From positions 1-50,620 of the forward strand of contig CAYVTI010000014.1 of assembly GCA_964454545.1 (NCBI GenBank): a DNA stretch of 50,620 nucleotides, given 5' to 3'. Below, piece after piece: positions 1-6,756 of this stretch. The notes beneath the pieces are model-generated. The model saw nothing but the letters and a program-made list of their open reading frames with translations, was not told where the DNA came from and ran no database searches. The translations under genes and the position numbers were made by a program. This stretch comes from JABCZZ01 sp964454545 (GTDB taxonomy: Bacteria; Pseudomonadota; Alphaproteobacteria; Rickettsiales; JABCZZ01). Positions within the stretch are counted from its first letter, which is position 1, and every line of letters begins with the position of its first letter.

Positions 1-1119
1 TTTAATGGCAATTTCATATTCGGGTATGCCATGCACCCTCATAAGGTGCTCTTTAATCTGCTCTGCATGGGTGTATTTCTTGTCATCACGCTGATCCTTG
101 CCAGTGCGCTCCACCTGGATAAGCATAATCGGACGAATATAGCCGCCGCTTTCTGCTTTATATTCGTTTGCCCGCTGTTGCAGGGTTTCAAGATGCACGA
201 TGCTCTCATGCAGCGTATCCTGCCATTTAATGCTGTCTTTATTGCGGATATGCAAATCTAGCTTGATCATTTCTTCTTGATCAAGCTCCCGTCCGCGAAT
301 ATCCACTAGCTCATTGCTTTCCTTTGGCGGAGTGGCGGAAAGCTCCACGATAATCGACGGGTTGAAGCCACATAATGTCGCCTGTGCCGTCTCGCTATAC
401 GCCTTCTGGCCTTCGTCTAGGATGATAATGGGAGAAAGCAGGCGTAGCGTATTGCCCAGCGAAGTCTTAACCTGCCGATTCCAAAAATCTTTCTCTCCAC
501 CAAAAAAATCAAGATTCGGATATTCCGCCAGTAACCGCTTGTGACCTTCAATATCATCTTCCAGTGGGAAAAATTCTTGGAATCCGCCACTATCCTTAAA
601 CATCTTGAGTGTTTCGTTGTTCTGACGCGAGGCAGAAGGCAGCATGAGCATCAATACCACTAGATTTTCCTGCACGTCACGGGGTGAGAAACGATCTGTT
701 TTTTCTAGGATAACAGTACGGTTGCCGCTAGCAAGATCAAGATGTTGCCGGTAGGGGTGTCCTCTATCCTTGAGTGCCCCGTATGTCTGGCGGTAAATTT
801 GCTGCGTAGGCACTACCCATAGCACTAGTCCCGTTTGCTTGCGTAGATAATGCGTATTAATCAAATCTAGCGTTTTCACCGCGAGAAAGGTTTTGCCGCC
901 GCCGGTAGGAATCTTGAGACAGAAATTAGGCAGCGGGCGCTTAATACCATCGCATTTAGGATGATATTTTTTGAATGTTTCAGCCTTCATCCATGCCTTC
1001 GTTGCAAAGTCTATTTCTGCTTCCGGCAGCGAGTCGGCTTTCTGCTTCCACTCGATAAGGTGGGTAAGGTAGCCCTCTACCCGTTTAAGTGCCTTGCGCT
1101 GATATTCTTTTAGTTCCAC
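1..1119 (-). CDS. res: Type III restriction enzyme, Res (helicase/nuclease) subunit, 3' part missing
   Basis: Motor and nuclease subunit of a type III restriction-modification system, acting with the Mod protein encoded just upstream. The reading frame is open from a GTG at 1119 to the window edge, giving 373 residues; the C-terminal nuclease domain lies outside. Seen: Walker A IPTGGGKT at about residues 70-77, a DEGQ box (helicase motif II) and LSATPP (motif III), the usual order of an SF2 translocase. The GTG start is chosen because GAGGTG lies a few bases upstream, while the nearby ATG (1123-1125 on this strand) hits a stop after four codons. It starts 4 bp after the mod stop, so the two genes are almost certainly co-transcribed. 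No internal stop is seen in the visible part. Confidence 0.92.
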   Translation of the reverse strand, partial: MELKEYQRKALKRVEGYLTHLIEWKQKADSLPEAEIDFATKAWMKAETFKKYHPKCDGIKRPLPNFCLKIPTGGGKTFLAVKTLDLINTHYLRKQTGLVLWVVPTQQIYRQTYGALKDRGHPYRQHLDLASGNRTVILEKTDRFSPRDVQENLVVLMLMLPSASRQNNETLKMFKDSGGFQEFFPLEDDIEGHKRLLAEYPNLDFFGGEKDFWNRQVKTSLGNTLRLLSPIIILDEGQKAYSETAQATLCGFNPSIIVELSATPPKESNELVDIRGRELDQEEMIKLDLHIRNKDSIKWQDTLHESIVHLETLQQRANEYKAESGGYIRPIMLIQVERTGKDQRDDKKYTHAEQIKEHLMRVHGIPEYEIAIK

Positions 1120-1123
1120 GGCA

Positions 1124-2713
1124 TCACCTCGCTAGCCGGTAAATCTCAAACGGCAATTGGCAGAAATCAATACGGTATTGATCGAGATATTCTTGATCAA
1201 GGTACTTTGTGGGGGCGAATACAAGCCGCCGCTTTTCACTCACTTTTCCCAGCGCCTTTGCACGCTCAAGCGTCAGCGCGGTGGATTTGAGAAACTCCAC
1301 ATCAGGGTTATAAAACATGAATACTTCATAGGTTTGATTTTTACCTATAAAGAATCTTTTTTCATCTATTTGAGATTCATCCAGTTGCTCACCAGTGGCG
1401 GTAAAGAAAATATAGCGGGCAAGTTCCTGATAGGAAGGCAATTTTTCTCCAGTAAGTAGAGTTTCCATTTCAATCGGATCACCTAGCTTAAAATAGCTGA
1501 ACGTGCCACCTAGCCCTTTTTTCAGATTTTCGTCTTTTGCATCTTTTACACCCTTGATAACACGACGCACACGTTCCGCCGTAACTTTGTCAGCATAGTC
1601 TTCTGTCTCCACTAGAATGAATTTCCGATTGCCACCATCCTCTTTATTTAGTGCCAATACCGCATGTGCTGTGGTGCCGGAGCCTGCAAAAGAATCAAGA
1701 ATTATAGAATCCTTAAATGTTCCTTGTTTAATAAACTCTTTAATTAAATCGCTTGGCTTTGGGAAATCTAAGACCCTCTTTCCAAAAATAATCTCAATTT
1801 CTTTTGTACCATCCCTTGTATAAATATTCTCACCAACTATCGAAGAAAACCCCGTAAATTCTTGTTTCATTTCAGCAAGAAAAACTTTGACACGAGGCCT
1901 TCCATTTGGATTTTCTGGCCATATAATACGTTTCTCTTCTGCCATTCTTTGCATACGGGATTTATCATATCTCCATCCTTGAGATGGTTTCCCGTAATTA
2001 ATACCTGTTTTAGGATTAATGAGATCGTAATGAAGGTTTGGCCTGTCTTGTTCAGAGGCCAGACCAACCATGTTTCCACTAGCCCAATCCCCCCTCGGAT
2101 CATTATCGGGATTAGAGAATTGCTCTAAATTCCTTTCATCTCCCCGAATTGCTTTTCCATAACAGAGCACATATTCATGATCATTGGAAACACCAGTAAT
2201 GTTCCGGTTGTCTTTATTTTGCCTGCTTTTCCATATAAACTGCGCAAGGAAATTGCTTTCTCCAAGAATTTCATCGCACATCAAGCGCAACTCAGCCTGT
2301 GCATTGTCGTCAATACTAATGAAAATAATCCCACCCTCTGAAAGTAATTCCCTGAGTAACCGTAAACGAGGCCACATCATACACAGCCATTTATCATGGC
2401 GAGTGAGATCATCTTTATCCACCACCTTGCCTAACCACTCCTGCATCATGGGTGAGTTGACATTATCGTTATACACCCAGCCTTCATTGCCAGTGTTATA
2501 GGGGGGATCAATATAGATGCACTTCACCTTGCTTGCATAGGTAGGCAGAAGCGCCTTAAGCGCTGCCAAATTGTCGCCACGAATAATGAGGTTATCGTGC
2601 AGGCTGATTTTATCGGTGAGACTGGCCTTCTTATCAGCCACCAGTTGATGATACTTCACCGCAAGATGGTGATTTTGGACGAATTGCTTGCCCTTAAAGC
2701 TGATCTGCACCAT
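1124..2713 (-). CDS. mod: Type III restriction-modification DNA methyltransferase, Mod subunit (N6-adenine, beta class)
   Basis: Site-specific DNA adenine methyltransferase that provides sequence recognition for the type III system. The 529-residue protein has DPPYNTG (motif IV) at residues 69-75 and FAGSGTT (motif I, SAM binding) at 342-348. Motif IV before motif I, with a long central target-recognition region, is the beta-class arrangement typical of Mod proteins. Length is normal for the family. It is followed 4 bp later by res. The recognition sequence cannot be inferred from the protein. The start codon is not preceded by an ideal ribosome site (AAGGGG lies about 10 bases upstream). Confidence 0.95.
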   Translation of the reverse strand: MVQISFKGKQFVQNHHLAVKYHQLVADKKASLTDKISLHDNLIIRGDNLAALKALLPTYASKVKCIYIDPPYNTGNEGWVYNDNVNSPMMQEWLGKVVDKDDLTRHDKWLCMMWPRLRLLRELLSEGGIIFISIDDNAQAELRLMCDEILGESNFLAQFIWKSRQNKDNRNITGVSNDHEYVLCYGKAIRGDERNLEQFSNPDNDPRGDWASGNMVGLASEQDRPNLHYDLINPKTGINYGKPSQGWRYDKSRMQRMAEEKRIIWPENPNGRPRVKVFLAEMKQEFTGFSSIVGENIYTRDGTKEIEIIFGKRVLDFPKPSDLIKEFIKQGTFKDSIILDSFAGSGTTAHAVLALNKEDGGNRKFILVETEDYADKVTAERVRRVIKGVKDAKDENLKKGLGGTFSYFKLGDPIEMETLLTGEKLPSYQELARYIFFTATGEQLDESQIDEKRFFIGKNQTYEVFMFYNPDVEFLKSTALTLERAKALGKVSEKRRLVFAPTKYLDQEYLDQYRIDFCQLPFEIYRLAR

Positions 2714-2747
2714 TCGTTATTTGCCCCTTTATTATGGATAGCCATAG

Positions 2748-2761
2748 TATATGGCCATATA
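2748..2761. promoter_or_regulatory. 14-bp perfect palindrome upstream of mod
   Basis: TATATGGCCATATA is a perfect palindrome, with an overlapping GCCATA-GTA-TATGGC inverted repeat immediately beside it (2741-2755). It lies 35-48 bp upstream of the mod start, in the 127-bp gap between the recombinase gene and mod, where a promoter/operator would be expected. A role in controlling mod-res is inference only. Confidence 0.35.
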
Positions 2762-2840
2762 ATATTCCATGAAAGATTTTTGGAAGGAAAATTTGAAGCT
2801 CATATTTTCCTGCCTGCTGATATATATGATACCTTATTGC

Positions 2841-3953
2841 TTATTTTTGCAGCATAGCCGCGACTTTCTCGGCGATCTTGGTTGCCATTGCGTCATCCGG
2901 CGCGGCGCTGGGTTTTTGCTGGCTTAGTCCGCTCATAATTTCCACCTGCCGTTCAACGGAAACCTGTCCGTAACCATACGTTGTCTGAGGATTATCGTGT
3001 CCCATGTTCTGGCTCCATGCCTTAAACTGTTCGGGGGTCAGGTTGAGTTGATAGGCAAGCTGGGTCAGGGTATTGCGGATAGAATGCGGGTTGACGTAAG
3101 GCAATCCAATCCGTTCAAAGGCAGCCCGGAATATATGACGCACTGGCGTAGCGTTTGACCAGTGTTCACGGCTCAGTCCAGCAGCCACAAAATTATTGTT
3201 CTGATCATGGCCGTTGATGGTTTTGGGAAATAACGGGTCTTCCGGGGTGAACTTCTTTTCGAGCACCAGAAAATTTACCCAGTTAGATATAATGGCTTCA
3301 ATATCTTCACCAACAGGGTAAAAAGTGGTGTGAATGGTTTTTCTGAATTTGGTTTTTACCTGTCGTGGGTCTTGAAATACATGCTTTTTGTCTATGGATA
3401 TGTGCTTTAACTTGATGCTTATTGCCGCAGAATCACGCATACAGGTGAGCAGCATGAGTGCTATTAGTGCTTGATCCCGTCTTTCCGTATCCGTAACGGC
3501 TGGCATAGCAAGAATGGCTTTCTGATATTCCGCCAGCGAAGCATATTTTTTTATGCCCGTTGCATAGGCTTGCCTTTCTTCTCCGGTGGTTAAGTTCAAA
3601 AACTGTATGTCGGATAATTTTATCCGGCTGCGGTATTCCTGCTTGCCCTGCAACCATGTCAGAAATTCTTTAATGGCCTGTAATGTATGGTGGGCTGTAG
3701 ATATGCTTATCGGTTTTCCTGACCGCTGGGCTTTTGTCTCCAATAATGCCTGTTTAAAAGCGCGTCCCTGTTCTTTATTGTATGTACCAAAATCCTTATA
3801 TCCAGTATAAATCTCAAGCCGATCAATCGCGTGCCTGGCCTGTTCAACAGTGGCATTAGAGCGTTGCTTTGCGTCTTTCAGCCAAATAAGGTATTCCCGT
3901 TTCACGCGATCATTTTTTGGGTTGTTTTTGAGTGTGTTTTTGTCGCTGTTCAT
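2841..3953 (-). CDS. Tyrosine recombinase / phage-type integrase (copy 1)
   Basis: Site-specific recombinase of 370 residues, presumably the integrase of a mobile element. The C-terminal catalytic domain shows Arg173 (in LLTCMRDSAA), the HSIR box (His290, Arg293), His319 in MGHD, and a tyrosine at 326 or 328 (TTYGYG) as the nucleophile; the spacing from His319 favours Tyr328. The N-terminal ~120 residues fit a SAM-like core-binding domain. Its start overlaps the stop of the upstream HTH gene by 4 bp (ATGA), so the two are translationally coupled. It differs strongly from the second recombinase at 5398, so the two are not a recent duplication. Its attachment site is not identified. Confidence 0.9.
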   Translation of the reverse strand: MNSDKNTLKNNPKNDRVKREYLIWLKDAKQRSNATVEQARHAIDRLEIYTGYKDFGTYNKEQGRAFKQALLETKAQRSGKPISISTAHHTLQAIKEFLTWLQGKQEYRSRIKLSDIQFLNLTTGEERQAYATGIKKYASLAEYQKAILAMPAVTDTERRDQALIALMLLTCMRDSAAISIKLKHISIDKKHVFQDPRQVKTKFRKTIHTTFYPVGEDIEAIISNWVNFLVLEKKFTPEDPLFPKTINGHDQNNNFVAAGLSREHWSNATPVRHIFRAAFERIGLPYVNPHSIRNTLTQLAYQLNLTPEQFKAWSQNMGHDNPQTTYGYGQVSVERQVEIMSGLSQQKPSAAPDDAMATKIAEKVAAMLQK

Positions 3954-4435
3954 ATTAATGTCTCCGAGTCACTATTAATACTGGTATTGACGCTTTCTAT
4001 TATGTGTTGTCCTTCCTGTTGTTGGACGTGGAAGGTATTTTGAATTTTTGCCAGATTTTTAATACCCTGCCACTTGCTCACCCGGGTACTGCATACGGCA
4101 CAAATCGCCTTCACACGGAACCGGGTAGGACTTACAAATATTATGTCTGCTATGTTCAGATACGCTTCACGGGGAGCACGGCATGTAAAGCAGCGAAATT
4201 GATTAATGGCACATGTGTGTTTTTTGCTTTTCTTGCGTTCAGTAAGGAAATGAACAAGCGCATCACCTCTGATTAAAAATTCGCCCCTGTCACCCTTGCT
4301 TGCGCGTAGACCTTCCTTAATCCAGCGCAATGGCGCGTTTTTATGGACGTGGAATAGTTTTGCTACTTCCTGCACAGTATAAGGCCATGTAGCCCTTAAC
4401 AGGCGTACATTGTATGTGCGCTTGCGCTTTTCCAT
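3950..4435 (-). CDS. Helix-turn-helix protein with C-terminal zinc-ribbon-like cysteines
   Basis: 161-residue putative DNA-binding protein. Residues ~18-60 look like a helix-turn-helix module (YTVQEVAKLFHVHKNAPLRW resembles the first helices), followed by a basic patch and two CxxC pairs (Cys82/85 and Cys112/115) that could bind one zinc ion. It is coupled by a 4-bp overlap to the recombinase gene downstream, suggesting an accessory role such as directionality control or integrase regulation. That role is inferred from context; I do not recognise a named family. Confidence 0.7.
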   Translation of the reverse strand: MEKRKRTYNVRLLRATWPYTVQEVAKLFHVHKNAPLRWIKEGLRASKGDRGEFLIRGDALVHFLTERKKSKKHTCAINQFRCFTCRAPREAYLNIADIIFVSPTRFRVKAICAVCSTRVSKWQGIKNLAKIQNTFHVQQQEGQHIIESVNTSINSDSETLI

Positions 4436-4457
4436 ATAATGAAAACCAGTCCATTTA

Positions 4458-4700
4458 CTATGTCTGGTTTGCTCTTAACTGCGCGGTGCTGACTGCTTTT
4501 CCATTAGCATTTAGCCATTCATCAAGATCACTACGGTAGTAAAAAATACGCCCGCGCTTGATGAATGGTGGACTTTTTCCACTGCTTCGCATCATGGCAA
4601 GTGTCTTCTGCGACAACCCAAGGTAAATTGCTGCATTTGCAGTATCTAATCTGCCGTCCGGGTATTCAAAGAATGGTAGTTTATTGGTTTTTAGAGACAT
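4458..4700 (-). CDS. AlpA/excisionase-like helix-turn-helix protein
   Basis: 80-residue protein with the MerR-like winged-helix pattern of AlpA/Xis-type proteins: an alanine-rich first helix (TANAAIYLGLSQKTL), a SGKSPPF turn and a wing ending in YYRSDLDEWL near residues 50-62. Such proteins act as excisionases or transcription regulators of mobile elements. It is the first gene of a leftward set (this gene, the HTH/zinc protein, the recombinase) and is transcribed divergently from the RHH gene at 4828 across an operator-like repeat. Confidence 0.8.
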   Translation of the reverse strand: MSLKTNKLPFFEYPDGRLDTANAAIYLGLSQKTLAMMRSSGKSPPFIKRGRIFYYRSDLDEWLNANGKAVSTAQLRANQT

Positions 4701-4711
4701 TCCGATATTCC

Positions 4712-4738
4712 TATATGTATTTATTTACAATACATATA
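4712..4738. promoter_or_regulatory. Operator-like inverted repeat in the divergent intergenic region
   Basis: TATATGTATT and AATACATATA form a perfect 10-bp inverted repeat with a 7-bp spacer, just upstream of the AlpA-like gene. A related half-site (TTTGTATTG) occurs at 4753-4761. The position between two divergent genes for predicted DNA-binding proteins suggests an autoregulatory operator. Binding is not demonstrated. Confidence 0.5.
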
Positions 4739-4827
4739 CTTTCATAGATATATTTGTATTGCAATAGAACACATGTGGTATTAGATATAAACAGAAAGAT
4801 ATAGAACTTTGGACGAAAGGATTTTTA

Positions 4828-5388
4828 ATGGAATCTAGGGAAAAGAGTGCTGAAAAGAAAAGAGGCGGTGGCGGCAAACTCTCCCGCTCTGAAACCGTGA
4901 CAGTGCGACTTGATCCACAACTGCGCTATTTGATCGAACTGGCTGCAAGAAAACAACGACGGACAGTATCCAGCTATATCGAATGGGCGCTTGAAGGAAG
5001 CCTAGATAACATTACCTTAAAAGAAGATGGCTCTTACCGTGTCAGTATTGCAAATGAGAAACACGAGTTATGGGATGTAGATGAAGCAGACCGCTTCGCA
5101 AAATTAGCGTTCAACTATCCTGAGATGCTCAATCACCATGAACAAGTGCTGTGGAAGTTAGTTCGTGAGAATGAGTTTTTTTGGATAGAAAATAAGAGGG
5201 GTAATCAATGGCAACCAGCGTACCTTATTAACGAAAGACTGCGTGAAAATTGGAAAATGCTTAATCTTGTCGCAGAGGTTGGTACTGGAACTATGTATGA
5301 CGAACTGCGTAAAAATTGGAAAATACCTAGTAGCGAAGCACATAGGAAAGCGCCCCCTACTGATCTTGATGACAAAATCCCATTTTAA
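4828..5388 (+). CDS. Ribbon-helix-helix (CopG/Arc-like) protein upstream of integrase
   Basis: 186-residue protein with a Lys/Gly-rich N-terminus, then a ribbon-helix-helix-like segment at about residues 24-58 (SETVTVRLDPQLRYLIELAA, followed by a helix ending SYIEWALEG). The C-terminal two thirds has no domain I recognise; it is rich in Trp and acidic residues. It ends 9 bp before the second recombinase gene, so co-transcription is likely. A role in regulating that integrase is inferred from position. Confidence 0.7.
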   Translation: MESREKSAEKKRGGGGKLSRSETVTVRLDPQLRYLIELAARKQRRTVSSYIEWALEGSLDNITLKEDGSYRVSIANEKHELWDVDEADRFAKLAFNYPEMLNHHEQVLWKLVRENEFFWIENKRGNQWQPAYLINERLRENWKMLNLVAEVGTGTMYDELRKNWKIPSSEAHRKAPPTDLDDKIPF

Positions 5389-5397
5389 GGTAGCAAC

Positions 5398-6568
5398 ATG
5401 GCAAAGTCCTTTTCAAAGCTCACCCGTCCAGCCACCCGGAAGCTACAATCCGGCCAATTAATCAACGAGCATGGCATAACGTATAAAAAACTGCCTGATG
5501 GTGACGGGCGTTATACCGTTAACATTATGGTAGATGGTATCCGCGTTCACCGCGTCATTGGCAAGGAAAGCGAGGGGGTAACAAGAGAAAAAGCAGAAGA
5601 ATATATTGCGCAAGCCAGAACTGATGCGCGAACCGGAAGGTTAAATCTTCCGGCAGGCAGGAAAACAATACTCACGCTTCGCAAAGCTACAGAGCAATAC
5701 CTTGAAAAACTTGGTGAGGAAGGCGGGAAGGATGCAATAGCCAAGAAACGACGGTTTAACCTGCATGTAGTGCCGTTTCTTGGTAACAAGCCCCTTTCGC
5801 ATATTGCCTCCTTTGATATTGAGAGATACAAGAAGCATCGCACAGAACAGGGCGCGGAAAATGGGACTATTAACCGTGAACTAGCCGCATTATCCCACCT
5901 GATTACCAAAGCCATAGAATGGAAATGGATCAACCACAGGCCATGCACCATCAAACGGCTCAAAGAAAAGCCTGTCCGCATAAACTATTTAACCGCAGAG
6001 CAGGCAGCAAAATTAGTGGAAGCGTCCAAGCAGGATCAAAACGCTTCTGTTTATCCGTTTGTTGTGATCGGGCTAGAAACCGGAATGCGCAAAATGGAAA
6101 TTCTTTCTATTCAATTGAACAATATCAATCTTAATCGTCTGACTATCCATATTCCACACGCCAAAGGCGGGAGCCGTGAACAGCCAATCACCCAGCACCT
6201 TGCCAATTTCCTGAAAGGTTATATCGAAACTGCCAAGCCAGGCCAAAAATATCTTTTTGACTCTATTGCCGCAAAAGGCGGCCACGTTACCAATATAGAC
6301 AAAGCATTCCGGCGCATAGTACAATACGCGGGGCTTGATCCGGCACAGGTAGTGCGCCACACCTTGCGCCACACTGCCATTACCCACCTTGTGCAGGCTG
6401 GCGTTGATCTTCCTACCGTCAAACGCATCAGCGGTCATAAAACGCTGGCAATGGTGGAGCGATANNNNNNNNNNCGGTGCGCATATTCAGGCGGCTATGG
6501 ACAAGCTGGAGCGTCAATATAAGACGGTAGTACCATCACCGCATAAACTTCCGGTAACAAATTATTAG
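5398..6568 (+). CDS. Tyrosine recombinase / integrase (copy 2), interrupted by assembly gap
   Basis: Integrase of about 390 residues. Seen: an N-terminal arm-binding-like region (to ~85), a core-binding domain (~90-180), catalytic Arg231 in ETGMRKMEI, HTLRH (His321, Arg324), His347 in SGHKTL, and MVERY, whose Tyr356 codon is TAN, cut by the N run at 6465-6474. After the gap the conserved continuation GAHIQAAMDKLERQY is in another frame and ends at TAG 6566-6568. This means the true gap length is a multiple of three, and 12 bases would restore a normal spacing (Tyr, four residues, then GAH). The frame break is therefore an assembly artefact rather than a pseudogene. The gene lies 9 bp after the RHH gene and 34 bp before the retron RNA. 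Confidence 0.9.
6465..6474. other. Assembly gap (10 N) inside the integrase gene
   Basis: Ten undetermined bases. The size is probably a placeholder, because 10 bases break a frame that is otherwise conserved on both sides. The gap begins in the third position of the catalytic tyrosine codon. Confidence 0.95.
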
Positions 6569-6602
6569 ACTAAACGAAACCGCATAATTAGTATGCTGTT
6601 AC

Positions 6603-6740
6603 GGCTTATGGACAGATTTGTTATTGCGTTTCGCAATATATGTCAAAAATGTCAGGTGAGATTGCTTACTATGACAATCATTAATGCACCATGTGTGAAT
6701 GTACATGGTCAATCGTTTCGCATAAGAGTGTCCATAAGCC
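6603..6740 (+). ncRNA. Candidate retron msr-msd RNA
   Basis: The segment is closed by a perfect 12-bp inverted repeat, GGCTTATGGACA at 6603-6614 and TGTCCATAAGCC at 6729-6740, matching the a1/a2 arms of retron RNAs. Inside are a 7-bp hairpin with a TTT loop (6622-6638), which fits an msr stem; a hairpin with arms TGTCA/TGACA extended by GTGAG/CTTAC (6650-6676); and a hairpin ACCATGT/ACATGGT (6688-6709). The RNA sits directly upstream of a retron-type reverse transcriptase on the same strand, and its 3' arm ends 4 bp before the RT ribosome site. The branching G is probably G6615, just after a1, but this is a guess. The exact msr/msd border cannot be set by eye. Confidence 0.75.
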
Positions 6741-6756
6741 TAATGGAGCAAAGTTT

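Noticed and set aside
31..544. Two 76-residue plus-strand frames at the left edge
   Set aside because: They lie antisense to the res gene, which is continuous on the minus strand with helicase motifs; the plus-strand frames have no recognisable features.
5547..5981. A 144-residue minus-strand frame
   Set aside because: It is antisense to the well-supported second integrase and contains no domain.
6691..6756. ATG 6691 as the start of the reverse transcriptase
   Set aside because: It lies within the candidate RNA and would translate through its closing arm; TTG 6757 has the better ribosome site.
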